Source: Paenibacillus azoreducens (GTDB lineage: Bacteria; Bacillota; Bacilli; Paenibacillales; Paenibacillaceae). From it: a stretch of 64,000 bases of DNA. The stretch covers positions 4,865,501 through 4,929,500 of the forward strand of contig NZ_AP025343.1 of the NCBI RefSeq assembly GCF_021654775.1. The letters run 5' to 3'. The translations under genes were made by a program, and so were the position numbers. This document shows, in pieces, positions 26,509-35,157 of this stretch (positions within the stretch are counted from its first letter, which is position 1; every line of letters begins with the position of its first letter). A model generated the notes under the pieces. It saw only the letters and a list, made by a program, of their open reading frames with translations. It was not told the origin of the DNA and ran no database searches.

Positions 26509-27021
26509 ATGAGATCAGTAGACCAGCACCGCAGCGAAGCGCCTGACACCGTATCCTGCATGGTGATCACCGTATCGGATACACGCACCCCGGAGACCGA
26601 TACCGGAGGCCGGTTGGCTAAATCCCTATTGGAAGAAGCCGGTTACCGGATTGCCGGTTATACCATCGTCAAAGACGATTATGAAGGCATCAGGGAGCTG
26701 ATTCATGAAGCTGCGGGAAATCCGGAAGTAGAAGCTGTCATATTAACGGGAGGAACCGGTATTTCCCCTAGAGATACCACCTACGAAGCCGTTTCTTCGC
26801 TGCTGGACAAGCATCTGCCGGGGTTCGGGGAAATTTTCAGATACCTGAGTTTTACGGAAGATATCGGACCTGCCGCGATCCTCAGCCGTGCTATTGCCGG
26901 AACATCCGGCAGCACTGCGGTTTTCTCCATACCGGGCTCCACGGGAGCGGTTAGACTGGCAATGGAGCGGCTCATCATACCCGAGCTGCGCCACGTGATG
27001 CGGGAGATCTACAAAAAATAA
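26509..27021 (+). CDS. moaB: Molybdenum cofactor biosynthesis protein MoaB
   Basis: A 170-residue MoaB/MogA-fold protein that adenylylates or handles molybdopterin. Key parts are VITVSDTRTPETDTGG near the N-terminus, the molybdopterin-binding TGGTGISPRDTTYEA and the C-terminal FSIPGSTGAVRLAME. GGGAGAGGAG precedes the ATG at 26509. No other Mo-cofactor genes lie nearby, so it is a stand-alone copy. A family B repeat follows about 75 bases after the stop. Confidence 0.92.
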   Translation: MRSVDQHRSEAPDTVSCMVITVSDTRTPETDTGGRLAKSLLEEAGYRIAGYTIVKDDYEGIRELIHEAAGNPEVEAVILTGGTGISPRDTTYEAVSSLLDKHLPGFGEIFRYLSFTEDIGPAAILSRAIAGTSGSTAVFSIPGSTGAVRLAMERLIIPELRHVMREIYKK

Positions 27022-27100
27022 CCCGAGAAAGTGACGCTCCAACACCCACTGAAAATCGGCAAGATCTTCCCCACAGAGCAGCACCATTTTATTTTTTTGT

Positions 27101-27222
27101 TAATAAGAAAAACGTCTATCGACGTACTTTCTAGGAAGACAGACCGCATTTAGCGGATGTTTTTCTTGCGATTATAGAATTGTTCAGCGTAGCAAGAAAA
27201 TTTATAAATTCTATAATCTTAA
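27101..27222 (+). repeat. Family B repeat, intact copy
   Basis: About 120 bp beginning TAAGAAAAACGTCTATCGAC, with a GACCGCATTTAGCGG hairpin and then GATTATAGAAT (about 27169-27180) paired with ATTCTATAATC (about 27208-27218). It lies directly before the terminator at 27225-27262. The other copies are at 4044-4300 and 58001-58326. Confidence 0.8.
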
Positions 27223-27224
27223 GA

Positions 27225-27262
27225 AAATAGCGGCGCAGGGTTCATTCCCTGTGCCGCTATTT
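27225..27262. terminator. Terminator between moaB and the lipoprotein gene
   Basis: AAATAGCGGC pairs with GCCGCTATTT with an inner CAGGG/CCCTG pairing; A and T runs on the two sides make it usable from both strands. Confidence 0.85.
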
Positions 27263-27326
27263 CTTTACAGGAGCATATTCGAGTGTCACATGAGACTTCC
27301 ATTCTAGATATAACCTCATTGGGCAG

Positions 27327-27833
27327 TTACTGCATGCGACCAATCAAGGAATTAAACACCTCGTGAACCTGTTTTTCGTAGATACCTTTGTCTTTTCCCG
27401 ATGACGTATAAATCAAGGACGCCCGACTGTGGCTATAAATGGTCGTGCGGGATTTCGGCGTATCTATCCGATGCTCTCCTCCATACCAGTTACGAATACG
27501 CGCGATCCGTTCCTCTTTACTGCTAAACACATGAAGGGTAATATACTGCCGGGGATTGCCCTTGAGATAAAAAATGTAGCTGATATTGCCGCGCCCGTCC
27601 TCGGCATAGGTTTCATGGGTCAGCGGAATTTTTTTGTCCCTGAATATCTGCTTCATCTCGTTGATCAGCTGCCCGTTCAGACCTTTACCCTGGGACTTCG
27701 CACGGATATTGCCTTCGGAATAAGAATCGAAATTATACAGTTTGGTTTCTTTCTTGATGACGGTATGTTTGTTACAGCCGGCCGTGGCAGCCAGCAGCAC
27801 GCAAGCCAGCAGCAGCGCTAACCGTTTGTTCAT
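27327..27833 (-). CDS. Small lipoprotein, unknown function
   Basis: A 168-residue lipoprotein: signal peptide MNKRLALLLACVLLAATAGC with Cys20 as the lipid site. The mature part is basic, with several Tyr and Arg and no motif I recognise; it resembles small DUF lipoproteins of spore formers in size only. It stands alone, expected on the outer face of the membrane. Confidence 0.65.
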   Translation of the reverse strand: MNKRLALLLACVLLAATAGCNKHTVIKKETKLYNFDSYSEGNIRAKSQGKGLNGQLINEMKQIFRDKKIPLTHETYAEDGRGNISYIFYLKGNPRQYITLHVFSSKEERIARIRNWYGGEHRIDTPKSRTTIYSHSRASLIYTSSGKDKGIYEKQVHEVFNSLIGRMQ

Positions 27834-27939
27834 GTTGGTTCATCCCTTCCCCTCACGCCGCTTCAAGCGGAAGACAGTATGATATGGGGTTAGAATACCA
27901 ACATTACAAACGCTTTATGCAGCAGACGGATATGCCGCT

Positions 27940-28935
27940 TTATGCCAGGCGAATAACCGTTCTGCCCACTGCTTTCCCCTGCAGGATGGTCTCAAGCACC
28001 TCCGGCAGGTCTTGCAGGGCGGCTTCATGGATCCCTTTGGCCAAAGCACGCTCAGGCTTCCAATCCCGCCCCAGTTTGCTCCAAATACGCTGCCTCCGCT
28101 CCTTCGGACAATACACCGAATCAATCCCAAGCAGCTCCACGCCGCGTAAAATAAACGGAAAGACGGTGCCTTCAAAGCCCGTGCCGCCAGTGAGCCCGGA
28201 AAGCGCAAGCGCGCCCCCGTACCGGATGCTTTTGAACAACTGTGCCAGATGCGGCCCGCCAACCGGATCAATGACACCGGCCCAGCGTTGTTTGCCGAGC
28301 GGACCTGCGATGGCGGCTTGGATTTCGTCCCGGCCAATTACGTCAGCGGCACCAAGGCTCAGCAGCCAGTCTTTTTGTTGTTCCAATTTGCCGCTGCTGG
28401 CCGTAACACTGTACCCTGCCTTGGACAAAATATCGACCGCAAAGCTGCCAACGCCGCCTGTCGCACCGGTAACCAATACGGGACCAAACTCCGGCGAAAC
28501 GCCGGAGTGCAGCAATCTATCGACGGAAAGCGCAGCTGTGAACCCGGCCGTACCGATCCCCATCGCTTCGCGCGGGTTTAAACCTTCCGGCAGCGGAAGG
28601 AGCCAATCAGCAGGAATACGCGCATATTCGCTAAAACCGCCGTCATGGGAAACGCCAAGGCCGTAGCCCGTACATACGACCAAATCCCCTTCCCGAAAAT
28701 CGGGATGATCGGATTTGGCCACTTCGCCTGCAAGATCGATCCCCGGCACGATCGGGTAATCCTTAACAACTTTCCCTTCCGGCGAAACGGCAAGCCCGTC
28801 CTTGTAATTGACGCCGGAGTAAAGGACTTTAACCAATACATCGCCCTCCGGCAAATCATCAAGCGTTCTTTTCTCAATCTGACCCGTTAACTCCGCTCCG
28901 TCGCGGCGAACCATATATGCTAAAAATTGTTCCAT
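27940..28935 (-). CDS. YhdH/AcuI-type quinone oxidoreductase (acrylyl-CoA reductase family)
   Basis: A 331-residue zinc-independent medium-chain dehydrogenase/reductase using NADPH. The N-terminal catalytic fold contains LYSGVNYKDGLAV and the cofactor fold has VLVTGATGGVGSFAVDIL. The motif GIDLAGEV and the C-terminal LQGKAVGRTVIRL match the YhdH subgroup, whose characterised members reduce acrylyl-CoA or quinones. No zinc-binding Cys cluster is present. The ATG at 28935 follows GAGAGGAGC; the reading from 28986 does not. It is monocistronic. Confidence 0.88.
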   Translation of the reverse strand: MEQFLAYMVRRDGAELTGQIEKRTLDDLPEGDVLVKVLYSGVNYKDGLAVSPEGKVVKDYPIVPGIDLAGEVAKSDHPDFREGDLVVCTGYGLGVSHDGGFSEYARIPADWLLPLPEGLNPREAMGIGTAGFTAALSVDRLLHSGVSPEFGPVLVTGATGGVGSFAVDILSKAGYSVTASSGKLEQQKDWLLSLGAADVIGRDEIQAAIAGPLGKQRWAGVIDPVGGPHLAQLFKSIRYGGALALSGLTGGTGFEGTVFPFILRGVELLGIDSVYCPKERRQRIWSKLGRDWKPERALAKGIHEAALQDLPEVLETILQGKAVGRTVIRLA

Positions 28936-29119
28936 TTGTAGACTGCTCCTCTCATGCATCGGATTTATGCTTATTATACAAAACAAAATGAATAAAGACT
29001 GTTAAAAACCGCAGACATGAACGTTTTTCTGACGGGTTCGAGTTCTGGCTTTTTTGCGCTTTCCCGGGAAATAATAAGTGCCTTCAGCTTTCCATAGGAT
29101 TTGAATCATCCAAGCAAAA

Positions 29120-29164
29120 AGAGACCCGGATGAAGAAGTCCATGCTCTCCATAACCGGATCTCT
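29120..29164 (-). terminator. Terminator of pncB
   Basis: AGAGACCCGG pairs with CCGGATCTCT, and on the minus strand TTTTTGC follows the stem. Confidence 0.75.
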
Positions 29165-29168
29165 TATT

Positions 29169-30620
29169 CTATTCCTCAACCTGCATGTATTCGGCCATCA
29201 GCTTTTGCTTTAGCTCCCATACTTTTTCGCTGATATTAATGCGATATATTTCCGGGTTGAGCTTGCGCAAATATTCCGGCCAAAAAAGATTCATCTGTTC
29301 ACGATGGTAGCTGCGGATTTCTCCCAAGGATGGCAGCGAGTAAACCTGCAGCCCGTTTTTGAAAATAGGCTCCAGCATCGGAATGGCGTCGTAATTTTTT
29401 ACGTATTTATGCAAATATGGATGCTGCGGATGAAACAGCTTTAACCGCATACCGTCATGCGGACGTTCTTCGTCCGGGAACATCACGTAGTCGGCGATCG
29501 CTTTCCCGCTGATGCGGTCCACGATACGGTAAACGTCTTTTTTGCCTGGCGTGGATACCTTCTCCGGATTGCCGGAAATTTTGATCGTGGGAATCATCTC
29601 GCCGTCAACCTCGCGTTCGACGAGTTTGTATACTCCCCCGAGAGCGGGCTGGTCCGCTGCCGTAATTAGCTGGGTGCCGACGCCCCAAGTATCGATTTTC
29701 GCGCCCTGGGCTTTCAGGTCCAAAATCGTATTTTCATCCAAATCATTGGAAGCAACGATTTTGACATACGGCAAACCGGCTTCGTCAAGCATTTTCCGCG
29801 ACTGTATGGACAGATATGCAAGATCGCCGCTGTCCAGACGTATAGCCGACATTTTCTTGCCTGCCTTCTCCAGCTTTTTCGCCGTAACAATCGCATGGGG
29901 GACGCCGCTTTTCAGCGTGTCGAACGTATCAACCAGCAGCGTTACGCCATCGGGCATCACTTTGGCATACGTATCGAACGCTTCCTGTTCTGAAGGAAAA
30001 CTTTGCACCCAGGAATGGGCATGGGTCCCCTTCGTAGGAATCCCGAACATCTGTCCCGCTAGCATATTGGATGTGGCGTCAAAGCCGGCAATATAGGCCG
30101 CACGCGCGCCCCATACCGCAGCATCTTCTTCTTGAGCCCGCCGGGTGCCGAATTCCAGCAGCGTATCTCCAACCGCCACCTGCTTCACGCGCGAAGCCTT
30201 GGTTGCAATCAAAGTTTGGAAGTTCATGAAATTCAAAAGTGCGGTTTCGACCAGCTGCGTTTCCATGATCGTTCCTTCCACGCGGATTAAAGGTTCATTC
30301 GGAAAAACAAGGGCGCCTTCTTTCATGGAGTAGAGATTGCCGCAGAACCGGAATTGTTTTAATTCCTCCAGAAAAGCCGTGTCATAATTCTCTTCCTGCT
30401 CGGAAAGATACTTCAGATCCTCGTCCGTAAACCGCAAACTTGCGATATAATGCACAATACGCTCGAGCCCCGCAAATACGGCATAACCGTTGCCAAACGG
30501 AAGCTTGCGGAAATAGGCTTCAAAAACCGCTTTTTTGTGATGCGACCGGTTGACCCAATGCGCATACATCATATTGATCTGATATTTGTCGGTATGTAAT
30601 GCCAGTCCTGCTGTCTGCAT
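29169..30620 (-). CDS. pncB: Nicotinate phosphoribosyltransferase
   Basis: A 483-residue enzyme that joins nicotinate to PRPP, the first step of NAD salvage. The N-terminal LHTDKYQINMMYAHW and the downstream EFGTRRAQEEDAAVWGARAAYIAGFDATSN contain the family's substrate-contacting residues; GTHAHSWVQSF holds the catalytic His region and LDSGDLAYLS the PRPP-binding part. Length is normal. It is encoded 30 bases after the NrtR-like regulator gene on the same strand, which suggests they form one operon with direct control of NAD salvage. Confidence 0.94.
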   Translation of the reverse strand: MQTAGLALHTDKYQINMMYAHWVNRSHHKKAVFEAYFRKLPFGNGYAVFAGLERIVHYIASLRFTDEDLKYLSEQEENYDTAFLEELKQFRFCGNLYSMKEGALVFPNEPLIRVEGTIMETQLVETALLNFMNFQTLIATKASRVKQVAVGDTLLEFGTRRAQEEDAAVWGARAAYIAGFDATSNMLAGQMFGIPTKGTHAHSWVQSFPSEQEAFDTYAKVMPDGVTLLVDTFDTLKSGVPHAIVTAKKLEKAGKKMSAIRLDSGDLAYLSIQSRKMLDEAGLPYVKIVASNDLDENTILDLKAQGAKIDTWGVGTQLITAADQPALGGVYKLVEREVDGEMIPTIKISGNPEKVSTPGKKDVYRIVDRISGKAIADYVMFPDEERPHDGMRLKLFHPQHPYLHKYVKNYDAIPMLEPIFKNGLQVYSLPSLGEIRSYHREQMNLFWPEYLRKLNPEIYRINISEKVWELKQKLMAEYMQVEE

Positions 30621-30650
30621 TGGCAGGCTTCCTCCTTTGTAGTTCAGCCC

Positions 30651-31448
30651 TTACGTGTAGATCGATAGAAGGGGCGCATAATCCGTGAAGCGGTACAATT
30701 GAGCCGGACGCTGGGAATATTGATTCGAGCTGAGCGGCTTGCCTTCCTCATCCCGTACCTCTTCCAGAATTCCTTGTCTGCTGCGCGTCGATGTTATTTT
30801 ACGAATAAAGTTGGGCTCGCTGAATTCAGGCACAACCGTCTGGATAACCTGGTACAGCTCACTAAGCGTAAATTGTTCCGGCAAAAACTGGCGGGCGATC
30901 GTGGAATGAAGCATCTGCTTCTGAATCTGGTGATAGGCATCCCGGATGATCTCCCTATGGTCAAATGCCAGCTCCAATCCGTTTAACACTTCCTCGATTC
31001 CAAACAGCCCTACTTCTCCCGCGTCATCCGCAGCTTGTCTGCTCTCAAGCATCCATTCTTCAACAAGGGCAAAAAACGCATGACTGATAATCCAGCCGCG
31101 CGGATCTCTTCCCGGCTTGCTGTATACGCCCAGGTATTCCAAATGGCCCCCATCGACGCCGGTCTCTTCTTTCAGTTCGCGTTTGGCGGCATCATAAATC
31201 GATTCGCTCTCTTGGCAAAACCCTCCGGGCAGCGCCCACATTCCAGCAAACGGCCAGGATTTGCGCCTGATAAGCATCACTTTCAGCTCGCGGATCGGAA
31301 GCGTTTTGGTCACCGTTTTCCGTTCTTTTTTGGTCAACGTAAACATGACGATATCCGCCGGCACCCCATCCGGTGTACGATATTTTTTAGCCTTAGCCGA
31401 ATATGCCATCGCTTCGGAACGTTCACCTTGTTTCTCTTGTTCGTCCAT
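30651..31448 (-). CDS. NrtR-like regulator: NUDIX domain plus winged helix
   Basis: A 265-residue protein. Residues 75-97 form an intact Nudix box (GGFCQESE ... RELKEETGV). The C-terminal part, about 190-260, resembles the NrtR winged helix: FTLSELYQVIQ, NFIRKITS, then RPAQLYRFTDY. NrtR proteins repress NAD-biosynthesis genes and let go when they bind ADP-ribose. The position next to pncB strongly supports this. An inverted repeat AGTATC-N5-GATACT lies 14-30 bases before the start. Since the Nudix catalytic residues remain, it may also hydrolyse a substrate; most NrtR proteins keep little or no such activity. Confidence 0.8.
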   Translation of the reverse strand: MDEQEKQGERSEAMAYSAKAKKYRTPDGVPADIVMFTLTKKERKTVTKTLPIRELKVMLIRRKSWPFAGMWALPGGFCQESESIYDAAKRELKEETGVDGGHLEYLGVYSKPGRDPRGWIISHAFFALVEEWMLESRQAADDAGEVGLFGIEEVLNGLELAFDHREIIRDAYHQIQKQMLHSTIARQFLPEQFTLSELYQVIQTVVPEFSEPNFIRKITSTRSRQGILEEVRDEEGKPLSSNQYSQRPAQLYRFTDYAPLLSIYT

Positions 31449-31461
31449 ATCATCACCACAT

Positions 31462-31478
31462 AGTATCTTTTTGATACT
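31462..31478. promoter_or_regulatory. Perfect 6-5-6 palindrome before the nrtR-pncB operon
   Basis: AGTATC (31462-31467) and GATACT (31473-31478) flank TTTTT. Position just upstream of the start codon suits autoregulation by the NrtR-like protein. A weaker ATTAT-TGATAAT palindrome lies about 10 bases further out. Confidence 0.45.
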
Positions 31479-31545
31479 TTCATTATGAATTATTGATAAT
31501 AAATGTCAAGCATTTTTGCAAAAATAACAGACGAAAATTTCCCTT

Positions 31546-31974
31546 TTATTTACGCTTTACGACTCTGAACGTGGCCGTCGCCAAACAGCCGAGTATCCCC
31601 TCGCCATTATGGATTCGCGCCTCCGTCGTCAATGATCGGCCCGCCATATGCAGAACCCGTGCGGTAACGATCAGCCTGCCTGTCGTCATCGGCGACATAA
31701 AGTGAACATTGATATTGGTTGTCACGCAGTTGTCCTGATCTTTGGCCGCAGTCGCCGCCATCCCCATTGCCTGATCCATCAGCGATGTCAAAACGCCGCC
31801 GTGTATGATTCCCATCGAATTGGTGTGGTGCTCCTTGGCATCGAGCGCAATCACGACTTCCTTTTCGTCAGCAGATACAAATTCACAGCCCAGATAAGAC
31901 CAAAACGTGTTTTCGCCCCGGGCAATCATCTCTTCCAATGCATTCAATTCTCTTCCCCCCAAAGCTGTCGTCAT
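31546..31974 (-). CDS. PaaI/YigI-type hotdog thioesterase
   Basis: A 142-residue hotdog-fold acyl-CoA thioesterase. The signature HTNSMGIIHGGVLTSLMDQAMGMAA holds the catalytic loop and helix, and TTNINVHFMSPMTTG follows as in PaaI proteins. The ATG at 31974 lies 9 bases after the GNAT stop but without a clear ribosome binding site; a TTG at 31947 has GGGGGGAAGAG upstream and would shorten the protein by 9 residues. It is likely co-transcribed with the acetyltransferase gene. The natural acyl-CoA is unknown. Confidence 0.85.
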   Translation of the reverse strand: MTTALGGRELNALEEMIARGENTFWSYLGCEFVSADEKEVVIALDAKEHHTNSMGIIHGGVLTSLMDQAMGMAATAAKDQDNCVTTNINVHFMSPMTTGRLIVTARVLHMAGRSLTTEARIHNGEGILGCLATATFRVVKRK

Positions 31975-31983
31975 ATGTCAGTT

Positions 31984-32454
31984 TTAAATATTAAAAGTAC
32001 ATTCCAAAATCACCTGGTCCCGGCACTGAATCCCGTTTTCAAAAATCGGTTCAGGATAGTTATTCACAAAATAATCCCGCTCAATCCGGATCATCCGAAA
32101 TCCGCATTTTTGATACAAGCCCAACTGATCCAAGCTGGAGTTCCCTGTACGAACAATAACCTTCTTATACCCATCCGTTCTTGCCTGTTCCAAAGCGCTT
32201 AGAATCAACCGTTTGCCGTAACCTTTGCCTTGATACGCCGGATCAACCGCAGCGTTCATGATTTCGGCTACCGCTGGCTCCAAAGGCATCAAACCGCAAA
32301 CGCCAATGATCATCCCATCAAGTTCCGCAACCGTCCAGCTTGATTGGTCCAAATATTTCCCGATTTGCTCCCAGTCCGGATCGGCCAGCAGCAGCAATTC
32401 TTTCGGAAGCTCCTCTTGGGGATGCTTCAGTCTGAGCACTGCACTCTCTCCCAT
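31984..32454 (-). CDS. GNAT-family N-acetyltransferase
   Basis: A 156-residue acetyltransferase. Acetyl-CoA motif A is NAAVDPAYQGKGYGKRLI (Q-x-x-G-x-G/A pattern present), and motif B is YQKCGFRMIRIERDYF. GAGAGGGAG precedes the ATG. It is encoded directly before the thioesterase, 9 bases apart. Substrate unknown. Confidence 0.87.
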   Translation of the reverse strand: MGESAVLRLKHPQEELPKELLLLADPDWEQIGKYLDQSSWTVAELDGMIIGVCGLMPLEPAVAEIMNAAVDPAYQGKGYGKRLILSALEQARTDGYKKVIVRTGNSSLDQLGLYQKCGFRMIRIERDYFVNNYPEPIFENGIQCRDQVILECTFNI

Positions 32455-32494
32455 TCTTTATCTCCCTCTCTACCTCTTCGTATTCACAAAATAA

Positions 32495-32547
32495 TCCCAC
32501 AAAGCGATGCCTATGCTTCGATACTTCATTCCAAATACTTTGCGGGG
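32495..32547 (+). repeat. Family A element, copy 5: deletion derivative
   Basis: Both ends (CCCACAAAG and CTTTGCGGGG) are present, but the twin-hairpin core is missing, leaving 53 bp with the GCTTCGATAC segment. Confidence 0.75.
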
Positions 32548-32582
32548 ACCCCAAAAAATTATAAATTCTATAATCACAAAAA

Positions 32583-32612
32583 AAGGCGCGGATACATGAT
32601 CCACCGCCTTGA
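32583..32612 (-). terminator. Terminator of miaB-ricA
   Basis: On the minus strand AAGGCGGTGGAT pairs imperfectly with ATCCGCGCCTT, followed by eight Ts. Confidence 0.7.
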
Positions 32613-32622
32613 ATGTTTCATT

Positions 32623-33069
32623 TTATCCACAGCTTGAAGGAGGTTCATCCGCTCCCGCTACCACGTTAATTTTTTCCGATACGGTGTCACGAATCACCGA
32701 CATCACCAGCTGCAGCAAATAGTTGATATCGCTTTGGGTTTGCTGGAATTCGGTGACGAGCGGAATGCTGTCGATTTCATCCTGAATGGCTTCCATTTCT
32801 TTCTCAATCTTCGCTACCATTTGCGGATTTTGAAAAGACTCAAACGCAACAATCTCTTTTTGCCGCTTCTTAAGCGTGGCAATCAGGCTTTGAACATGCT
32901 CATGGTCGCGGATTTTTTCTTCCGCCTTTTGATATTGCTGAACTTCTTCGCTGCTTGAAATCAGCTCCGCCAGTTCTTTGGCTTTTGCCATAATGTCGTC
33001 ACGGATGATTAGATCCTTTGTGTCGTAAGACATCATGCCCAAACTGTTGATACGACCCTTTTCTCTCAC
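32623..33069 (-). CDS. ricA: YlbF/YmcA-family regulator RicA
   Basis: A 148-residue, largely helical protein of the YlbF/YmcA family. In Bacillus, RicA (YmcA), RicF and RicT form an Fe-S complex that guides RNase Y-dependent mRNA processing. The position directly after miaB is the same as in B. subtilis and supports this identity over YlbF. The conserved core is at about residues 30-125 (LAELISSSEEVQQYQKAEEK, EEIDSIPLVTEFQQTQ-type segment), and a C-terminal Cys (PPSSCG) matches the Cys-containing tail of RicA. RNase Y itself is encoded 8 kb away. The GTG at 33069 has AGGGG upstream; a shorter start near residue 12-13 is possible. Confidence 0.82.
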   Translation of the reverse strand: MREKGRINSLGMMSYDTKDLIIRDDIMAKAKELAELISSSEEVQQYQKAEEKIRDHEHVQSLIATLKKRQKEIVAFESFQNPQMVAKIEKEMEAIQDEIDSIPLVTEFQQTQSDINYLLQLVMSVIRDTVSEKINVVAGADEPPSSCG

Positions 33070-33101
33070 TATACATTACCCCTATTTTCGTTTAATTGGT
33101 T

Positions 33102-34664
33102 CTAATGAGTTAGTGCATGAGCTTCATTTTCTTCCTTAACGATCTCGCCTTTGATATACCAGGTCATCGCATCGGTTATTCTGACTTTTACGAAAGAGCC
33201 GATCAGCTCTTTACCGCCTTCAAAATGAACCAGCTTATTGGTGCGCGTCCGTCCTGCCAGCACAGAGGCGTTATTTTTGCTTTCGCCTTCGACCAGCACT
33301 TCGACGATTTGTCCGCGCATTTGTTCATGGCTCTTGCGGCTATGTTCCTCAATCGCCCGGTTGAGGCGCTGCAACCGCCGGCTTTTGGCTTCCATCGGCA
33401 CGTTGTCCTCCATAACCGCAGCCGGCGTTCCCTCGCGCGGAGAATAGATGAAGGTGTACGCCGAATCAAATCCGACTTCATTTACAAGCGCCAGCGTTTC
33501 TTCGAACTGTTCTTCCGTCTCGCCCGGGAAACCAACGATAATATCCGTGGTCAGTACAACGTCCGGAATAGCGGCCTTAATTTTGCGGACAAGTTCCAGA
33601 TAGGTTTCTCTTGTATATTTTCTGCCCATGATTTTCAGTATTTCATTGCTACCCGACTGCACAGGCAGATGGATATGCTCAACCAAATTTCCGCCTTTGC
33701 CGAGAACTTCGACCAAATGATCATCAAAATCTCTCGGGTGGGATGTCGTGAAGCGAACACGCGGAATATCGATTTTGCGGATATCATCCATCAAATCGCC
33801 AAAGCCGTACGAAATATCCGTAAAATCTTTGCCGTAAGCATTGACGTTTTGGCCAAGCAGCGTAATTTCCTTAAATCCTTGCCGTGCCAGTTCGCGCACT
33901 TCCGCAATGACGTCCTCAGGGCGGCGGCTGCGTTCTTTGCCCCGGGTCACCGGAACGATGCAATAGGTGCAGAACTTGTCGCAGCCGTACATGATGTTCA
34001 CCCATGCCCGCAGGCCTTCACGCTTCTTCGGCAAGTTCTCGATGATATCGCCTTCTTTGGACCAGACTTCAACCACCATTTCCTTGCTGAACAAGGCTTC
34101 TTTAATCAAATGCGGCAATCTGTGCACATTATGAGTACCGAAGACCAAATCCACAAAACCATGTTTGCGCATAATGCGGTTGACCACATTTTCTTCCTGG
34201 GACATACAGCCGCATACGCCGAGCAGCATGTCGGGTTTTTCCTTCTTGAGATGTTTCAAGTGCCCAAGTTCGCCAAATACCTTGTCTTCCGCATTTTCAC
34301 GGATCGCGCAGGTGTTCAGCAAAATAATATCGGCTTGCTTCCGGTCTTCTGTTGGCATATAACCCATCTGTTCCAGCATGCCCTTGATCGTTTCCGAATC
34401 ATGTTCGTTCATCTGGCAGCCGTACGTATAAACAATATAGTGTTTTCCTTTTCCGATCTCACGCAGTTCCGCTGGAATTTCGGTATCATACAGAACCTGT
34501 ATGTCCTCCCGCCGGCGTTTTTTGCTTTGTCTATGGTTAGGCTCCGAAATAATATGAATCTCCCGGCCACGAATACGTATGGTCTTGCCGTTCTCATCTT
34601 CGGACAAAACCTTGGCATCGGAAAAATCAAAATATTTGGAGTAATCCTTTGTTTCCTTCGCCAT
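33102..34664 (-). CDS. miaB: tRNA methylthiotransferase MiaB
   Basis: A 520-residue radical SAM enzyme that adds the 2-methylthio group to i6A37 of tRNAs. The N-terminal UPF0004 domain has the first Fe-S Cys residues ([29 protein letters not shown]). The radical SAM motif is [10 protein letters not shown]-terminal TRAM domain ([16 protein letters not shown] ... [11 protein letters not shown]) binds RNA. AAGGAGTGATC precedes the ATG at 34664. The extra N-terminal region of about 70 residues is usual for Bacillales MiaB. Confidence 0.95.
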   Translation of the reverse strand: MAKETKDYSKYFDFSDAKVLSEDENGKTIRIRGREIHIISEPNHRQSKKRRREDIQVLYDTEIPAELREIGKGKHYIVYTYGCQMNEHDSETIKGMLEQMGYMPTEDRKQADIILLNTCAIRENAEDKVFGELGHLKHLKKEKPDMLLGVCGCMSQEENVVNRIMRKHGFVDLVFGTHNVHRLPHLIKEALFSKEMVVEVWSKEGDIIENLPKKREGLRAWVNIMYGCDKFCTYCIVPVTRGKERSRRPEDVIAEVRELARQGFKEITLLGQNVNAYGKDFTDISYGFGDLMDDIRKIDIPRVRFTTSHPRDFDDHLVEVLGKGGNLVEHIHLPVQSGSNEILKIMGRKYTRETYLELVRKIKAAIPDVVLTTDIIVGFPGETEEQFEETLALVNEVGFDSAYTFIYSPREGTPAAVMEDNVPMEAKSRRLQRLNRAIEEHSRKSHEQMRGQIVEVLVEGESKNNASVLAGRTRTNKLVHFEGGKELIGSFVKVRITDAMTWYIKGEIVKEENEAHALTH

Positions 34665-34728
34665 GCTTGCTGATCACTCCTTCAATTCCCTTAGGACAAA
34701 CCTAAGCCTAAAAAGGCATTTCCAATAA

Positions 34729-34737
34729 ATTATAACA
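34729..34737 (-). promoter_or_regulatory. Extended -10 promoter of miaB
   Basis: On the minus strand TGTTATAAT gives an extended -10 element about 65 bases before the miaB start. A clear -35 is not visible. A small hairpin (CTTAGG/CCTAAG type) lies in the leader. Confidence 0.4.
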
Positions 34738-34783
34738 TGAACTACTTATGTTTAGCTACTTTCCTTGCTGGCTGAATACTCCA

Positions 34784-35012
34784 AATTAGTCCTTGACATT
34801 ATGCGAGGTGACCGCTGCGGTTACGGATCGTTCTTCCGATCGCTGCCCGCCTCCAAATTTCTTGAATATAGCCTTTCATAAAGGTAGCAATTCGGAGACT
34901 GCTTTTGCTTCCGATGCTAGCTTTCCTTCGGAAAGCTTTTAGGCGAGCGCTGCCGCTTCTACAGATCGATTCCGTCCCCTCCGCTACTTTCGCTTTTTGT
35001 CAATCACTAATT
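34784..35012. repeat. Family C element, 229 bp with 15-bp inverted ends
   Basis: AATTAGTCCTTGACA (34784-34798) is matched at 13 of 15 positions by the reverse complement of 34998-35012. The inside has hairpins (for example AGCTTTCC/GGAAAGCT at 34919-34937) and no gene. One end alone recurs at 24933-24947 with 14 of 15 matches. This accounts for most of the 490-base gap between miaB and pduL. Confidence 0.6.
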
Positions 35013-35104
35013 ATGATGTTAAGCCTACTTGCTGTACAAAAAAATGAGAAAACTCTATCGGAAATCCTCTCACAGAAGACAGCATTCTGATATGTAAACT
35101 AAAA

Positions 35105-35132
35105 CGGGAGAATTCCTTTTGGAATTCTCCCG
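35105..35132 (-). terminator. Terminator of pduL
   Basis: A perfect 12-bp stem (CGGGAGAATTCC and complement), loop TTTT, then TTTTAG on the minus strand. Confidence 0.9.
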
Positions 35133-35157
35133 CTCTATGGAACGTTTGCAAAACGTA

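Noticed and set aside
33117..34673. Long plus-strand open frame opposite miaB
   Set aside because: It is the antisense shadow of miaB, with unlikely composition (His/Phe/Arg rich) and no start signal.
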